The notes under the pieces were generated by a model. It saw nothing but the letters and a program-made list of their open reading frames with translations. It had not been told where the DNA came from and searched no databases. Shown in pieces: positions 11,411-22,863 of a stretch of DNA of 64,000 nt. The stretch is taken from contig NC_092667.1 of the NCBI RefSeq assembly GCF_032118995.1, positions 6,192,931 to 6,256,930 on the forward strand, written 5' to 3'. A program made the translations under genes and the position numbers. This DNA comes from Asterias amurensis (lineage: Eukaryota > Echinodermata > Asteroidea > Forcipulatida > Asteriidae). Numbering within the stretch: the first letter of the stretch is position 1; every line of letters starts with the position of its first letter.

Positions 11411-12719
11411 ATGGGTTTCGACGCGGTTTCTTTCCTGAAGGATTTAATGGCCGGTGGGACTGCTGCAGCTATCTCCAAGACTGCAGTAGCACCAATTGAG
11501 CGTGTTAAACTCCTGCTCCAAGTAAGTTTCTAAAAACAATATCACAACAACAAGCGATTGCTGTCATTTGATTTCAGTACTTCGCTGTCTGTTTGTTTTG
11601 ATAGTTGTGAATACAATTGAGAGATAAATTATCGTAATAATAATATTGTGACTTGACCACACCGCCCCTCCCTTCCCCCTGGGAGGGGGGGGGGGGTCAG
11701 GTTGGTGTAGTGGTGTCTTGCCTTTGTTCCACCTCTGGGACCCCGGTTCGAATCCAACACGGGCACTATGGTTTTCATTCCTAACCTGACTGCGTGAGTT
11801 TGCCCCACTGGAACAAGACCTTTTTTCCTCTCAGGTTTTTCTCCCACATCTATAAAACTGAATTTGCTCTTTTCGTTTGATCGAAGAAGCTACCTGTGTG
11901 ATGATTTACCTATTGTATACTTTATTGTTTTCTTGTCAACAGGTTCAGGCTGCTTCTACCCAGATTGCAGCTGACAAGCAGTATAAGGGCATCGTTGACT
12001 GCTTCTCTCGTGTAACCAAAGAACAAGGATTCAACTCATTGTGGCGTGGCAATTTAGCCAATGTCATCCGCTACTTTCCAACTCAAGCTCTCAACTTTGC
12101 GTTCAAGGACAAGTACAAGCAGATCTTTCTGAGTGGTGTCGACAAGAATAAACAGTTCCCTCGCTACTTTGCTGGCAACCTTGCCTCTGGTGGCGCTGCT
12201 GGTGCAACCTCCTTATGCTTTGTGTATCCCTTGGACTTCGCCAGGACTCGCTTGGCCGCTGATGTCGGAAAAGCTGGTGGTGGCCGTGAGTTCAAGGGAC
12301 TTGGAGATTGCCTGACCAAGATAGCCAAGTCCGATGGGATCAAAGGACTGTACCGTGGCTTTGGTGTGTCTGTGCAGGGTATCATTATCTACCGAGCTGC
12401 CTACTTCGGCACTTACGACACTCTGAAGTCACTGGTTCCAACCGAGTACAACAACTTCTTTGTTAGCTGGATGATCGCCCAGGCTGTTACCACCGGGTCT
12501 GGGGTTGTCAGCTACCCCTTTGACACCGTTCGTCGTCGTATGATGATGCAATCTGGACGCAAAGACATCCTGTACAAGGGAACCCTGGATTGCTGGAGTA
12601 AGATCTTTAAGCAGGAGGGGCCGTCAGCCTTCTTCAAGGGGGCTTTGTCCAATGTTCTCCGCGGTACAGGAGGCGCCTTGGTACTCGTCTTGTACGATGA
12701 GATCAAGAAACTTCTGTAG
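11411..12719 (+). CDS. SLC25A4/5/6-like: ADP/ATP translocase (mitochondrial carrier SLC25A4/5/6-like)
   Basis: Exchanges ADP and ATP across the inner mitochondrial membrane. Coding exons are 11411-11521 and 11943-12719, joined at LLLQ|VQAAS, the position of the first coding intron in vertebrate ANT genes. The product is 295 residues, close to the usual ~298. Three mitochondrial-carrier repeats are visible: PxxRVKLLLQ (near residue 28), [10 protein letters not shown] (middle third) and [12 protein letters not shown] (last third). RRRMMM is the diagnostic ANT signature. The start [16 protein letters not shown] lacks a cleavable presequence, as expected. The second coding exon is unusually long, because the introns found in vertebrate ANT genes are absent here. 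The gene probably represents the single housekeeping ANT rather than one specific vertebrate paralogue. Confidence 0.97.
11690..11875 (+). mobile_element. tRNA-derived SINE, GGTTGGYRTAGYGG family
   Basis: Lies in the ANT intron. The head GGTCAGGTTGGTGTAGTGGT resembles an A box, and the B-box-like GGTTCGAATCC follows about 40 bp later. The 3' body has GACTGCGTGAG and TTTTTCTCCCACATCTATAAAACTG. Homologous copies are at 36247-36430 (+) and 44055-44165 (-). Confidence 0.75.
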
Positions 12720-13017
12720 ACGTCTTCATTTGAACAATACTCAATTTTAGTTGAAAACTTCACACATAAATTTCTTATAATGTTCGAATCCAGTCCCTTG
12801 GAATACTGCATACTTTATTTCTCTTCTTAGTTTACAATTCGCAAAAGAAACTTCGCAAATTAGAAAAACCGATGCTGGCTCACCAAACTTGATCTAGCGT
12901 TATTTATTTTTTAAGATTTTGACAAGTTTAAAATGTGTACAACTAAAATAATAATGTGTACAATTCACAATTGAATAATATGCCTAACTATATCTATGAA
13001 ACAGATGCATGTATTGA

Positions 13018-13023
13018 AATAAA
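13018..13023 (+). terminator. Candidate poly(A) signal of the ADP/ATP translocase gene
   Basis: AATAAA about 300 bp after the stop codon, consistent with a short 3'UTR. Confidence 0.6.
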
Positions 13024-13620
13024 CGAAAACACTTTGAAAGTTGAACGGGTTTTAAAGCCTACTGTTATTATCAGTTTGCTCGTACGTCACCTTGTGATGG
13101 GCTGAAGGAAGTTGATTCAAGAGAGGGCGCAAGTTCATACAGCTGCTTGAGCACAAGCTAAGAATAACAAAACCTTGCTTACTGTAATAAAGTTACCAGC
13201 TGATACAATGTCACGTATACTGCTTGTAACTGGTATCCAGCTTTTTTTTGCTAAGCAGAGAAGTGATAACCTCGTTCTGCTTTATAGGGCACTGAGGATA
13301 AGACTTTTGCCAAACTGATTTTCATTATCATTCACTGGGTGGCACAAATTTGTTCGTATGTGGCAAATGGGATTTTTTTATTTTAGCAAAACAGCTTTCC
13401 TTCATGCTATACCTCATACACCGTTCCGTGGGTTATGACTCGTCATTATTCGGGTCATGAGTTATCACCAAAAGGTTTTCTTATAGCTGTCTATACATGG
13501 TTTTTAATTTCACATGACCTGTTTTGACAAAGCCCTGACGCACATCCCGAAGGGTGTGTGTTCAAAACCAGTGTGTTGGTGGTGAACGAACTGTGTGATT
13601 ATTTTGCAAACTCCGTAACA

Positions 13621-14001
13621 TTAAAGGCAGGGTATACTTCTGGTAATTGTCAAAGACCAGTATCCTCCAACATCATGCACTCAAAACCAAACCTGTGGCA
13701 ATTTGGGCTCAATTGGTCATCGAAGTTGCAAGAAAATAATGAAAGGAAACAAAACCCTTATTATGTATTGCATAATATTATTGTGTGCTTTCACTATAAG
13801 GCGCTTGGAAAGGGCCTCATAGCCGCCTGAGCCTTCTCAGATTTCTATTTGTTGGTGAAAAAAATTTACCTGTTTTTCAAAATGCCTCAAAAGGTGTTAA
13901 TTCTTACAATTTATAATGGCAACAACTCTACAGTGCTCTTTGCCAACTAATGATGGTCGTGAGTTTTTGGAGTAATTACCAAAGATATACCCTCCCTTTA
14001 A
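13621..14001. mobile_element. TTAA-flanked MITE (piggyBac-like)
   Basis: Starts TTAA-AGGCAGGGTATA and ends TATACCCTCCCT-TTAA, giving inverted termini inside a TTAA duplication. The subterminal TGGTAATTGTCAAAGACCAG is mirrored by GAGTAATTACCAAAG. No transposase frame. A relative lies at 45855-46220. Confidence 0.75.
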
Positions 14002-15559
14002 CGATCGACTGATTGACAGAATTGTACACGGCCATTTTGTTCTTTTTGTTCAGGTGCTGGGCTCATGAAATGTCGGGCCTCAATAGAAAGAATAAAGACG
14101 CAAAATGAAAGTGGTTTACATTGAGCCCTTTATTTGCGAACTAGAGCACGAGTTATGCTCGCACAATGGTGGCGATTTTGGCGAGGTGTTTTTTACACAC
14201 AACCTATTTACGGTCAGCCGCTTGGATTTATTTTTCCTCAGACCCTCTCACACCCCCGACTCTTCTTCCAGTTTTCGTGATGCACTTATCCACTTTTCCA
14301 AGCTAAATATAACAAACTTTATAGCCTGAATTTACCAAATCTCTTCAAAAGTTGAAAACAGAAGCAACAGGTTGAGATAGATAAGTCTATTTTCGCAATC
14401 TATTATGTTGCATGACCCCACAACCTTATTAAAAGTACCTGTGGGTATGACATTCTTTACTTGGTGTCACGTGATTCTTTTCTTTCTAGTCTGGTACTCC
14501 CTAGTGTCCTTGAGCCCATCCATAATGCACAATCTTTAAAAGACCTTTGAACACACTTTCGTATAAAAGCCAGGTCGATGCTGGCGAAAATATTGATCGA
14601 CTAGACAACTGCTATGGGTCAACAAACTTTTAAAAGTGAATTTGTAGTATGGAGTATGCCCTCATCGACGAACTAAAACCCCAATTATTAATGAATGTTT
14701 TAAGACAGTGTCGTATGTGTTGTTAATGATATAATTGTGATTTATGTAAACTAAAGTTTTTATCCCTTTGTGTGTGTTCTGTATAGGGCCTATTGTTTTG
14801 GCTTTCGTATATTATAGCGTCTCATTTTGCAGACAGTTATTAATTTATAGAATTTGAGGCATTGCATGGTGAGTTATCAATATAGGTTTGCGGTAACACC
14901 ATGTGTGTATCTACCAGGTAGAGTTTGTTCTTAGAAAACTGTCTCGCTTTATTCTACCATTTTTAATTTTTTTAATTTGATTTAACAATATCTCTCCTTT
15001 CTTTGAATGAATACACTGAAGGACGTCCTACCTAACCCTCAATGTATGTATATGATGCAGCGGAAATCTTGCTGTATTCTGAGCTGACAATTCGGCCATG
15101 TGGCTTCACGATCGTCGTCAAAATGACAACTTTGGAATAATGTGCCACTGATCTTTCCCATTTCTTCATCGATTTTATGTTGCCTTTGGCTTGTTTATAC
15201 TTACGTAACACTATGGTGTCTCGCGAGCCTTTTACACATGTTTTATGCCAATGTCACCACAGTCTGAGTTCCTATAGGGAGAGGGGGACCTACCTACATG
15301 GGCCTACTGGTTGCAGACAGCCTGGATGCCTGGGGGTGTACTTTTTGATTTGACGTTGTTTGGACTGCTGCGAACATACCCAGCAACTAAGATTGTGTGT
15401 ATTTAGTTCAATGCAAACGGCACAAGATATATTGTGGTTGGCGAAACTCTAGTCGGCACGCGGGATCAAATGGAAATCCAAACGGTCGATCGACTTTGCT
15501 TTTGGGTCGAGTGACGGCCCTTGAACACCCAGCAGGGTGGATATGTGCGCATTACAAGT

Positions 15560-15607
15560 CTTATTATTATTATAATTATCATTATTATTATTATTATTAT
15601 TATTATT
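15560..15607. repeat. (TTA)n microsatellite between two short direct repeats
   Basis: Imperfect (ATT)n. The sequence CTTTTGGGTCGAGTGACGGC occurs both just before (near 15500) and just after (near 15609) the run, a direct duplication. Confidence 0.8.
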
Positions 15608-16709
15608 TTCTTTTGGGTCGAGTGACGGCTCTCACCGTACCACTTGGTACACCAACACCGGTCTTTTTGGCAGTGTGTACTGTGTGAACCTGGATGAACC
15701 CGTCACCTTGTAGGTAAAGTATTTGTGCCAGTGGTGTGGCAGGATCGCATTACTGTGCGACTGGCAAGAAGGCGGCGGTGTGAACACGCCATTTTGAGGT
15801 GAGTGCAAACATTTTCAACAATTTTCTACAACTTGCTGTTTTATTAGGAACTTAAACATACTACAAGTCTACAATTATTATTACATTATTCTGAAAGCGT
15901 ATAAATGGAGCTCAGGAAATAGATGGGTATAAGCTTGCAAGTTGTGGGTAGGAAATTGTATTTAAATCATTCTTTTATATAATCAGAACCTAAAGTGCAT
16001 TTTCTAGTTTTATCGTCTGCATGTTAATTCGCTATGGTCTCTCGTGCATTGGATCATGTGAAAAAGTGAAAATGTAGGCCAAGTTTTAATTTGACATTGC
16101 ATTCTCTTTTTATCTGAGCTGAGTGTATACTTCTTGCAAGTTACTTGTTTGTAACCCATTAGATAAAAGAAGAACACTGAGTTGCACGCAATTCTCTGTT
16201 TCTATTGTCTGTAATAGACCGATTTTTGACTTTCACTTTCGCAATGCAATTTTATAGGTCTTTTTCAGTAGTCTGTACACACATAATTTTTTTTTTACAC
16301 AGGTTGCGTAAAATAATACGACACTTGCAATTTCGGAACCAGTGAAAGTACACGCTAGATAAATGTTTTCATATTTATTTTTGTAAGTCTTTACTTAAAC
16401 AATCAGTCAAGATATTGACCCTTTTTTCTATGAAATCATGAATAAGGTACAAGGTAAAAAGTTTGGTGAGGGTTGGTAGGAATATAAACGTAGTGTAAAG
16501 CCAGATAAATTTGAAGCAAATTTAATCGCGGGAAATATGGGTTTGATTGGTGACATCAACGTTATTAAATTAAGGGGATGGTTTATTGCCGGCTCAAACA
16601 GTAACTTTTATAATGAAACCGTTGTAGAGGGCGGTATGAATGTTTTTGCGTAGAGGTACTTTAAATAATGGATAATTCGCTTGTAAATTTGTACCCAGTG
16701 CCATAGTTT

Positions 16710-17219
16710 CATCTGTCTTTAGCTTCTTTAGGGGGCCACTTTGTGCTTCGTGGCTCCCGGGGATGGATGAATCTAATCAAGATTTTTCACATCACACTAG
16801 GCCTAGTATTAATTTTGTTATAAAGTATTTGATCAGTTGCGAAATTGGCCAAGCGGTATTTTGGGGACGTAGTTGAAGTCATGGTGTGCAAGTAGTTAGC
16901 AGAAATCGGACGTGAAGTAAACGTTTTAGAATAATTATTTACATTATGCAAATTTTTATTCACGAGAATTTGCAAGTTACGCATAAAGTGAATAATTATT
17001 TTAAAACGTTTATTTCACGCTCGATTTTCTACTTGCCCACCATGACTTCAACTACGTACCAAAAATACCCCCTTGCCAATGCTCTGGAAAGGGTCAACCA
17101 AATAAATTTATAAAACTGTTGATGAAAACATCTTGAATGAAAACATCTTGATAAAATGAATCCAGCCCCGGGGGCCACGAAGTACAAAGTGGCTCCTTAA
17201 AGAAGCTAAAGACAGATGA
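16710..17219. mobile_element. 510-bp fold-back (long inverted repeat) element
   Basis: The left arm starts CATCTGTCTTTAGCTTCTTT and the right arm ends AAAGAAGCTAAAGACAGATG. The arms stay complementary almost to the centre near 16962 (GAATAATTATTTACATTATGC against GCATAAAGTGAATAATTATT). The right arm has a small insertion around GGTCAACCAAATAAATTTAT. There is no coding capacity. It could be a MITE or an inverted duplication. Confidence 0.85.
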
Positions 17220-18847
17220 AGAACGCTATTTAAGACAACTGGTTGGACTAGGTGCTAATCGATAAGCGAATGAACAATTATCGTGTAAAGCTCCCTTGGC
17301 GCTCTGTTCGATTACATTGTGTGTAAGATGACAGAAAAACAAAATCGCGAGTTAGTTTGAAGGTCAAAAACGCGCTTCTGTTAGCAACAAGTTTTCTCGA
17401 CTTGTCCATGGCTCATTTGATTCGTTGAGTTTTATTTTCTATTTGAACCAAACTTTCCTCGAAGGAAAACACGAGATGTTGCTTGAGGCAATACTGCATG
17501 TGTTAACCTTAATTCCAACCTTGTTACGATGAATGATTTACTCGACTGGCACACAATGCGATTCAGAGTTCCCATGGAAGGTTTAGCATAATACAAATTC
17601 TTATTTCTCTCGTTATTAGACATGCTACAAGTACTTTACATTTCGCTTGGTGCAGCACTGCAGTGCTATATTTTTTATTCTTTTTTTTCCTACGAGTTAT
17701 TTGAAAATGAAACGTACCTTATGCGCACATCATAGACCTTAATAATTTTGCGACCATCTTGGTCATGCTTCCTGCGTTCCGATAAAAGTAATGGACGCTA
17801 ATATTCATCATACAAAAATGAACCACACTATTTCTCCTTCCAGCCTCGGTTTGGTTACATTTATTTGAATGGGATAAAGTCAAGATGGCCGCATCATGGA
17901 GAAGGTCTAGTGCGTTCAACTAGGCCGATGTAATTCCGCAATATTCTTCTATGTGAATGAAATTATAGGTCATCTGAATATTAACCTCATTATGCATAAT
18001 AACAAGAATATGCCATCTTCAACTGGCTTCATGCTTGATTATTGGTCTATATAAAATGCTTCAATGCGGAGCATATCAGTCAGACCACTGTAATATGAAT
18101 CCTACAGGGGGGTAATGAACTACCATAATAATGTATTTGGCAGGAGGAATGTTAGTATTGCACTGTCCTTGTGCTGTGGTTCGAAAAACATGCCTCACTG
18201 GGGAGCTGTAAGAAACAACATTATGTAGGAAGGTATAACTGCGTTTATGTAACTCTTTCGTGCTCAATTTGACGTTGTGCTCCTGTCATTGGCGCTTACA
18301 GGGCGTATCCAAACAGAATGCGTTTACAGGGAAATGTTGGATGATTATTATTTTATACCCTGACCTGCACATGTTGCATTTTCATTAATTGCTTAAACAT
18401 ATTTAACGATATGATATAATTATGGTAACTTTCATTCACGACATTGACTTTGTATAAAGCTCTTGTGAGGGAACTTTGGCAAGTTTAATCGCTGAGCTGA
18501 AGGCCAAAAATTGTGAGCAATGTACGTGTTTTGTCCAAATTTAATGAACCACAGACTTCAATTGTGAAATCATGAGAATAGCTCAGCGTGGACAAAAGAA
18601 TATAGTTTTGTTGTTTTTGCTTTCTAGCTCAAAGTTCCGCTTCCACAACGTGGGGTGCGTGACGTGCAGGAAGTGTGCATTTGACGATTTACATTAAAAT
18701 CAGTGTGATTTGAAGAGTACTTTACATCCATCAGTGATGCACACACCATCCAAAGAGCAAATGTAAGGAATGTTTATCATCAGGGCACAAAAACTCATTT
18801 GTTCTTAGTTCAAAACGCTATGCTTGAAAAACTAAACAGTCGTATAC

Positions 18848-18932
18848 GGGGTGGGGGGGTTATCTAATTGTTTCGACATCCTACATCCTCGTGTAGGATG
18901 TCGAAACAATTAGATAACCCCACCCCCCCCCC
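18848..18932. repeat. Near-perfect hairpin with G/C-tract ends
   Basis: GGTTATCTAATTGTTTCGAC continues to TACA, then a short TCCTCG-type loop, then the exact reverse complement, flanked by G-run and C-run arms. Arms are about 30-35 bp. Confidence 0.9.
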
Positions 18933-20825
18933 CAACACACACACAGCCCATGCGACTTCTTGAGACACTTTATTCTTTACTTGTATCTTAACAATATTGT
19001 TCAGGGGGGTTGGCTGATTCTATGATCTCTTTAAACGAACAAAAAACCAATTGCTGCTCTTGTGGAGAGTTCGATTACTCTTTTAAATGCTGTGTGCATG
19101 GTTCCAATTCAATGGTCGTATGTAGCTCTCGAAATAGGTAGCATTTATAGGAAACCGAACCTTTGGTTTTTGGAAGCCCTTTAATCCTATATAAATGTAG
19201 ATGTATACAATAAAACTAAAATGCAAATTGTTGTTGTATAGATGTTGCCGAAAATCCGGAGCGAATGCTGTGACGCAGGAAGAATAATCCGTAAAAGGGC
19301 GAAAATAGTCTGAAATCTGATGAATGCTACTGACAGTAACGTTTCTCAGGTTCCAATTTTGGGACATAAAATCTGATATCTTTTCACATAACTCATTACT
19401 TCGCAATGCTTATGGAGGCCTCTTGTCGAAAGCTGCTCTAGGCCTGTAACCAAAAGTTTGTATTGTCATTAAGTTCTGATTGGAAGTCAAAAGGACGTAT
19501 TGGTTTACAAGTTATAATTAGTTTGGTGCAGGAATGTTTGCGTATTTAGTGTAGTGCTACCTTTTCGGAACTTAAGTTTAGCAGTATCGGAAGGGCCATC
19601 CATTGATGAACAGTCATGAGATGTTTGAACACCGAGCGCGTAACGTGTTTTGGACAAAACAGTGAAGGTTTTTTGTTAATTTGATATTTATTTTGGAAGT
19701 TCACCATTGATGTGGAGCAAATACCAGTGAACCATTATTTTGGTCAATACTATAAACGTACTCGTGTCAAAATTTCCACTGATGTGTCCCACCCGAATTT
19801 TTCGTGCAAGGAAAAGCGATGTGGACTTTTCGTCATAAGCGGGTGAAATTGAGTCACACAGCATGTTCATTGTGCGCTATGTACGTGGAGCAGGTTCAGC
19901 AAAATTTCTTTTCAGCCCAGATGACGCCCTGAAATGGGTACCTCGTGGTCATGGTACCGATACTGCACGCATGCATGGGTACCTCTATTCAGCCCCAATC
20001 CCACCCCATGGTTTTTTTCCCCCAGAGTTTTTCTCTTTGTAAGTAGAGCAAACTCAGTGGCACGTGATCGTTGCGTTATTGGGAGTAGTTTATGAGTTAT
20101 GTGATGACGTCTTTTAAACGTCACCTAGCTAGTCTTATGAATACTCAACGCAGCTTATTTGAATACGAAGAACACGTATGTCCGTGATACATACATAAAT
20201 TACGCGTCTCTTATTTTGAAACTCAGTGTTGGCCATGATTGTCATGTGCCTGGATGTGGTTGGATGAGAAACTGCAAGCTTGAAGTGTTTTTCCCAACCG
20301 TTGTAGATGATGCTGAGCAGCGCTCTGCTGCACTAGTACAACATCATTGGCCTTCGAGAGACTTGGTGCTCGAAACGCAAGGGCATTTTAGGCTTAATAG
20401 GTTTGGGGAATTATCAGTTGCGGTCTTTTAAAGAAACCTGAGTCTCACTTGATATGCGCAGTTTAAAGGTAATTCTTTGATGATTTTTTGAATTTTAAAA
20501 TGACTTAACATTGTGTATATAATTGTGTATATAATGTATATATATATAGCTTTGCCAGACCAAGACAAGGTCCCACCGAACCGGCACCTTCAGGGTTCCG
20601 GCTTCAACCACGGCCCATTGCCGCGGAATTATGTGCTTTTACACGGCGAGTAGTGCTTTAATAAGGCCACATTTGGGACACAATTCCGCGGTAAACAGAG
20701 CCGATGCATAAATTAATGTTGTTTCTTTTTGTCTCGTATTGTCGTGTCTGTTGTTCTTCTCTGAGAATAGTGTCGCTCCATAGTTGTAGATGTAATTTTT
20801 GGTGGATCTGTTATTTCAATTTGAA

Positions 20826-20861
20826 AAATCATTCATAACATGACTATGTTATGAATGATTT
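20826..20861. repeat. Perfect 16-bp-arm hairpin
   Basis: AAATCATTCATAACAT, loop GACT, then ATGTTATGAATGATTT. No poly-T terminator or coding context. Confidence 0.9.
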
Positions 20862-21387
20862 AACAAATTAGTACAACGTTTCATAGTTTATTACTTAGCA
20901 AAGGCAATATGCGGACCCCTTAAGTTGAATTCATCAATACAAATAATGGTTTGTAGTATTAGAATGCCGTTTTTGGGTCAGTTTCCATTGTTATTGTTCA
21001 GTTTCTCCACCACTAAAACAGTAGCCGGCCGGTATATACCTTTCGCGGCCGGGGTGTGCAAGGCAACCTGTGCCCAAAAACCTGTAAGCATAAAACTTGC
21101 TAAGCACCGAAAAATCGTGCTTAACAGAAACTACCAGCCGAAATGTCACAAAGCTTCCGTTTGTTTTGTTCTGCTTAAAAGCTATATGAAATTTGGCCGT
21201 GGTTCATAAATGCAACCAGAAACACCGCTATCGCCTTGCCCTGGCCCAACTAAAAACCACCGCCCATGCAAAGCAGGACAACTCTCACATTTGCCCCATC
21301 ACTCATCGTCCTCGTAAAATGTATCTCTGCGTGAGTCATTGGAATGTTGTATCTAAAATTGTAATGTACTTTTCATTTCTTTCTCAG

Positions 21388-21465
21388 GATTGTTAATTGC
21401 TACGTTTGTTTCTGCATCTGAGGAGAGACGAGACACTAGGGGTGATAGATAGGTGGTCAGACACC
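21388..21465 (+). other. Probable 5'UTR part of the first coding exon of the ABCA-like gene
   Basis: A good 3' splice site (TTTTCATTTCTTTCTCAG, ending 21387) precedes the ATG at 21466, suggesting that at least one non-coding exon lies upstream. The intervening 78 bp contains no other ATG in a competing frame that I favour. Confidence 0.5.
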
Positions 21466-22808
21466 ATGGGGGTATGTGGGCAGTTGGGGCTGCTCCTAAA
21501 GAAAAACCTCAAGCTACGAATTAGGTCACCGGTAAGTAGGGGCCAATATTGAATAGTGCGACATCCATCCCACCTAGAAGGTTATAATTGTCAGTGATTC
21601 AAAGGGAAAACGTTTAGTAAAACACAAATCAAAAGGAGTTGGTTAGAAGACACTTCGCTCGACGTTACGGGGGAAAAATAGTTTTTCTTTACACGCAAAA
21701 ATTTGAATTTAATCTGTGAAAAGGCAGAGCGATAAAGCATTGCTTATAAGTTAAGCCATATCCTACCATCCTCAAATCAGCTTTGTTATTTTCCCTTTTG
21801 CAAATCCATTGGGCTGAAACTATTTCCAAGGGACGTTCATATGTTAATTTTACACGTAGCAATAGAGAACAAACAAAGGGTATCGATCCGGTGCAGTTGC
21901 AAACAAAACACCAATCATAATCCCCATTATAAAAATCAAATATCAGGTCTATAATGGGCGACTTAGCTCGGAGCACTAAACGTGTTAGAATTACCGAATA
22001 ATATGTTCAGTTTGTATATTGATAGATTTAATTGAAAATGTGTACATTCCCAAGCAATATCCAATCATTGACACAAATGAAATGTTATGATATGTTATGA
22101 TGTTCCCTCGAAGCACTCTTGAATGGGGGGGGGGGTGTCGATCGGGATGCTCGTCAAAATCAGACCCTAAATTATAACACCATCTCATCAAACAAAGAGT
22201 GCTACCGTTACTCCTTGTATTCAAGAACTATACCAATCTGGAACTCACTCCCGCCACAAGTTAAATCATCCCATGACGCTAATGATTTGAAGTCCTCGAG
22301 AAAATGCAACGAAAGGCATTCCGTATCATACTTACTTGGGATTTTTGTAAATTTAAATCTTATGCTGATATTTGTGTGGTGCTTAACATTCCGCCCCTCA
22401 CTGAAAGACTTGAACAGCTCTCTTTGAACTTTGGTAATTCGCTCCTGTCCTCAAGCAAGCATAGAGAGTGGCTGCCTCCTGCAAGGAATAATAACCTTAG
22501 GAATTCCGACTCTTTGTCTAGTATTAGGTGCAGAACCAACCGATACAGGTCTAGCCCCATTCCCTACCTCACCAGTATTTTGAACATGTAACACACTTTG
22601 GCAGGCTTCATATTTTTACCATCGATTTTATTCCCAGTTTTTTTTCCTTTTTGCGTGTGTGTGTTTGGTTTTTTGTTAGTGTGTTTTTTATGTGTTTGTT
22701 TGTCTGGTTGAGTGTTTGCTTGTTTGTTTGTTTGTTTGTTTGTTTGTTTGTTTGTTTGTTTGTTTGTTTGATTGTTTGTTTGATTGTTTGTTTGTTTGTT
22801 TGTTTGTT

Positions 22809-22863
<55 letters not shown>

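Larger units (their letters stand above)
13030..21387. other. Intergenic region, no supported gene
   Basis: I found no exon chain on either strand; the short open frames lack recognisable domains. The region holds a TTAA MITE (13621-14001), a (TTA)n run (15560-15607), a 510-bp fold-back element (16710-17219) and hairpins at 18848-18932 and 20826-20861. Non-coding 5' exons of the ABCA gene could lie in its right half, for example near 21020-21090. Confidence 0.55.

Noticed and set aside
11629..11847. Minus-strand open frame in the ADP/ATP translocase intron
   Set aside because: Overlaps the tRNA-derived SINE and has no protein-like features.
14105..14329. 74-codon open frame upstream of the repeat-rich region
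   Set aside because: No motif, no supporting signals; likely chance.
20159..20431. 90-codon open frame in the intergenic region
   Set aside because: No recognisable domain, no splice context, ordinary composition; insufficient support for a gene.
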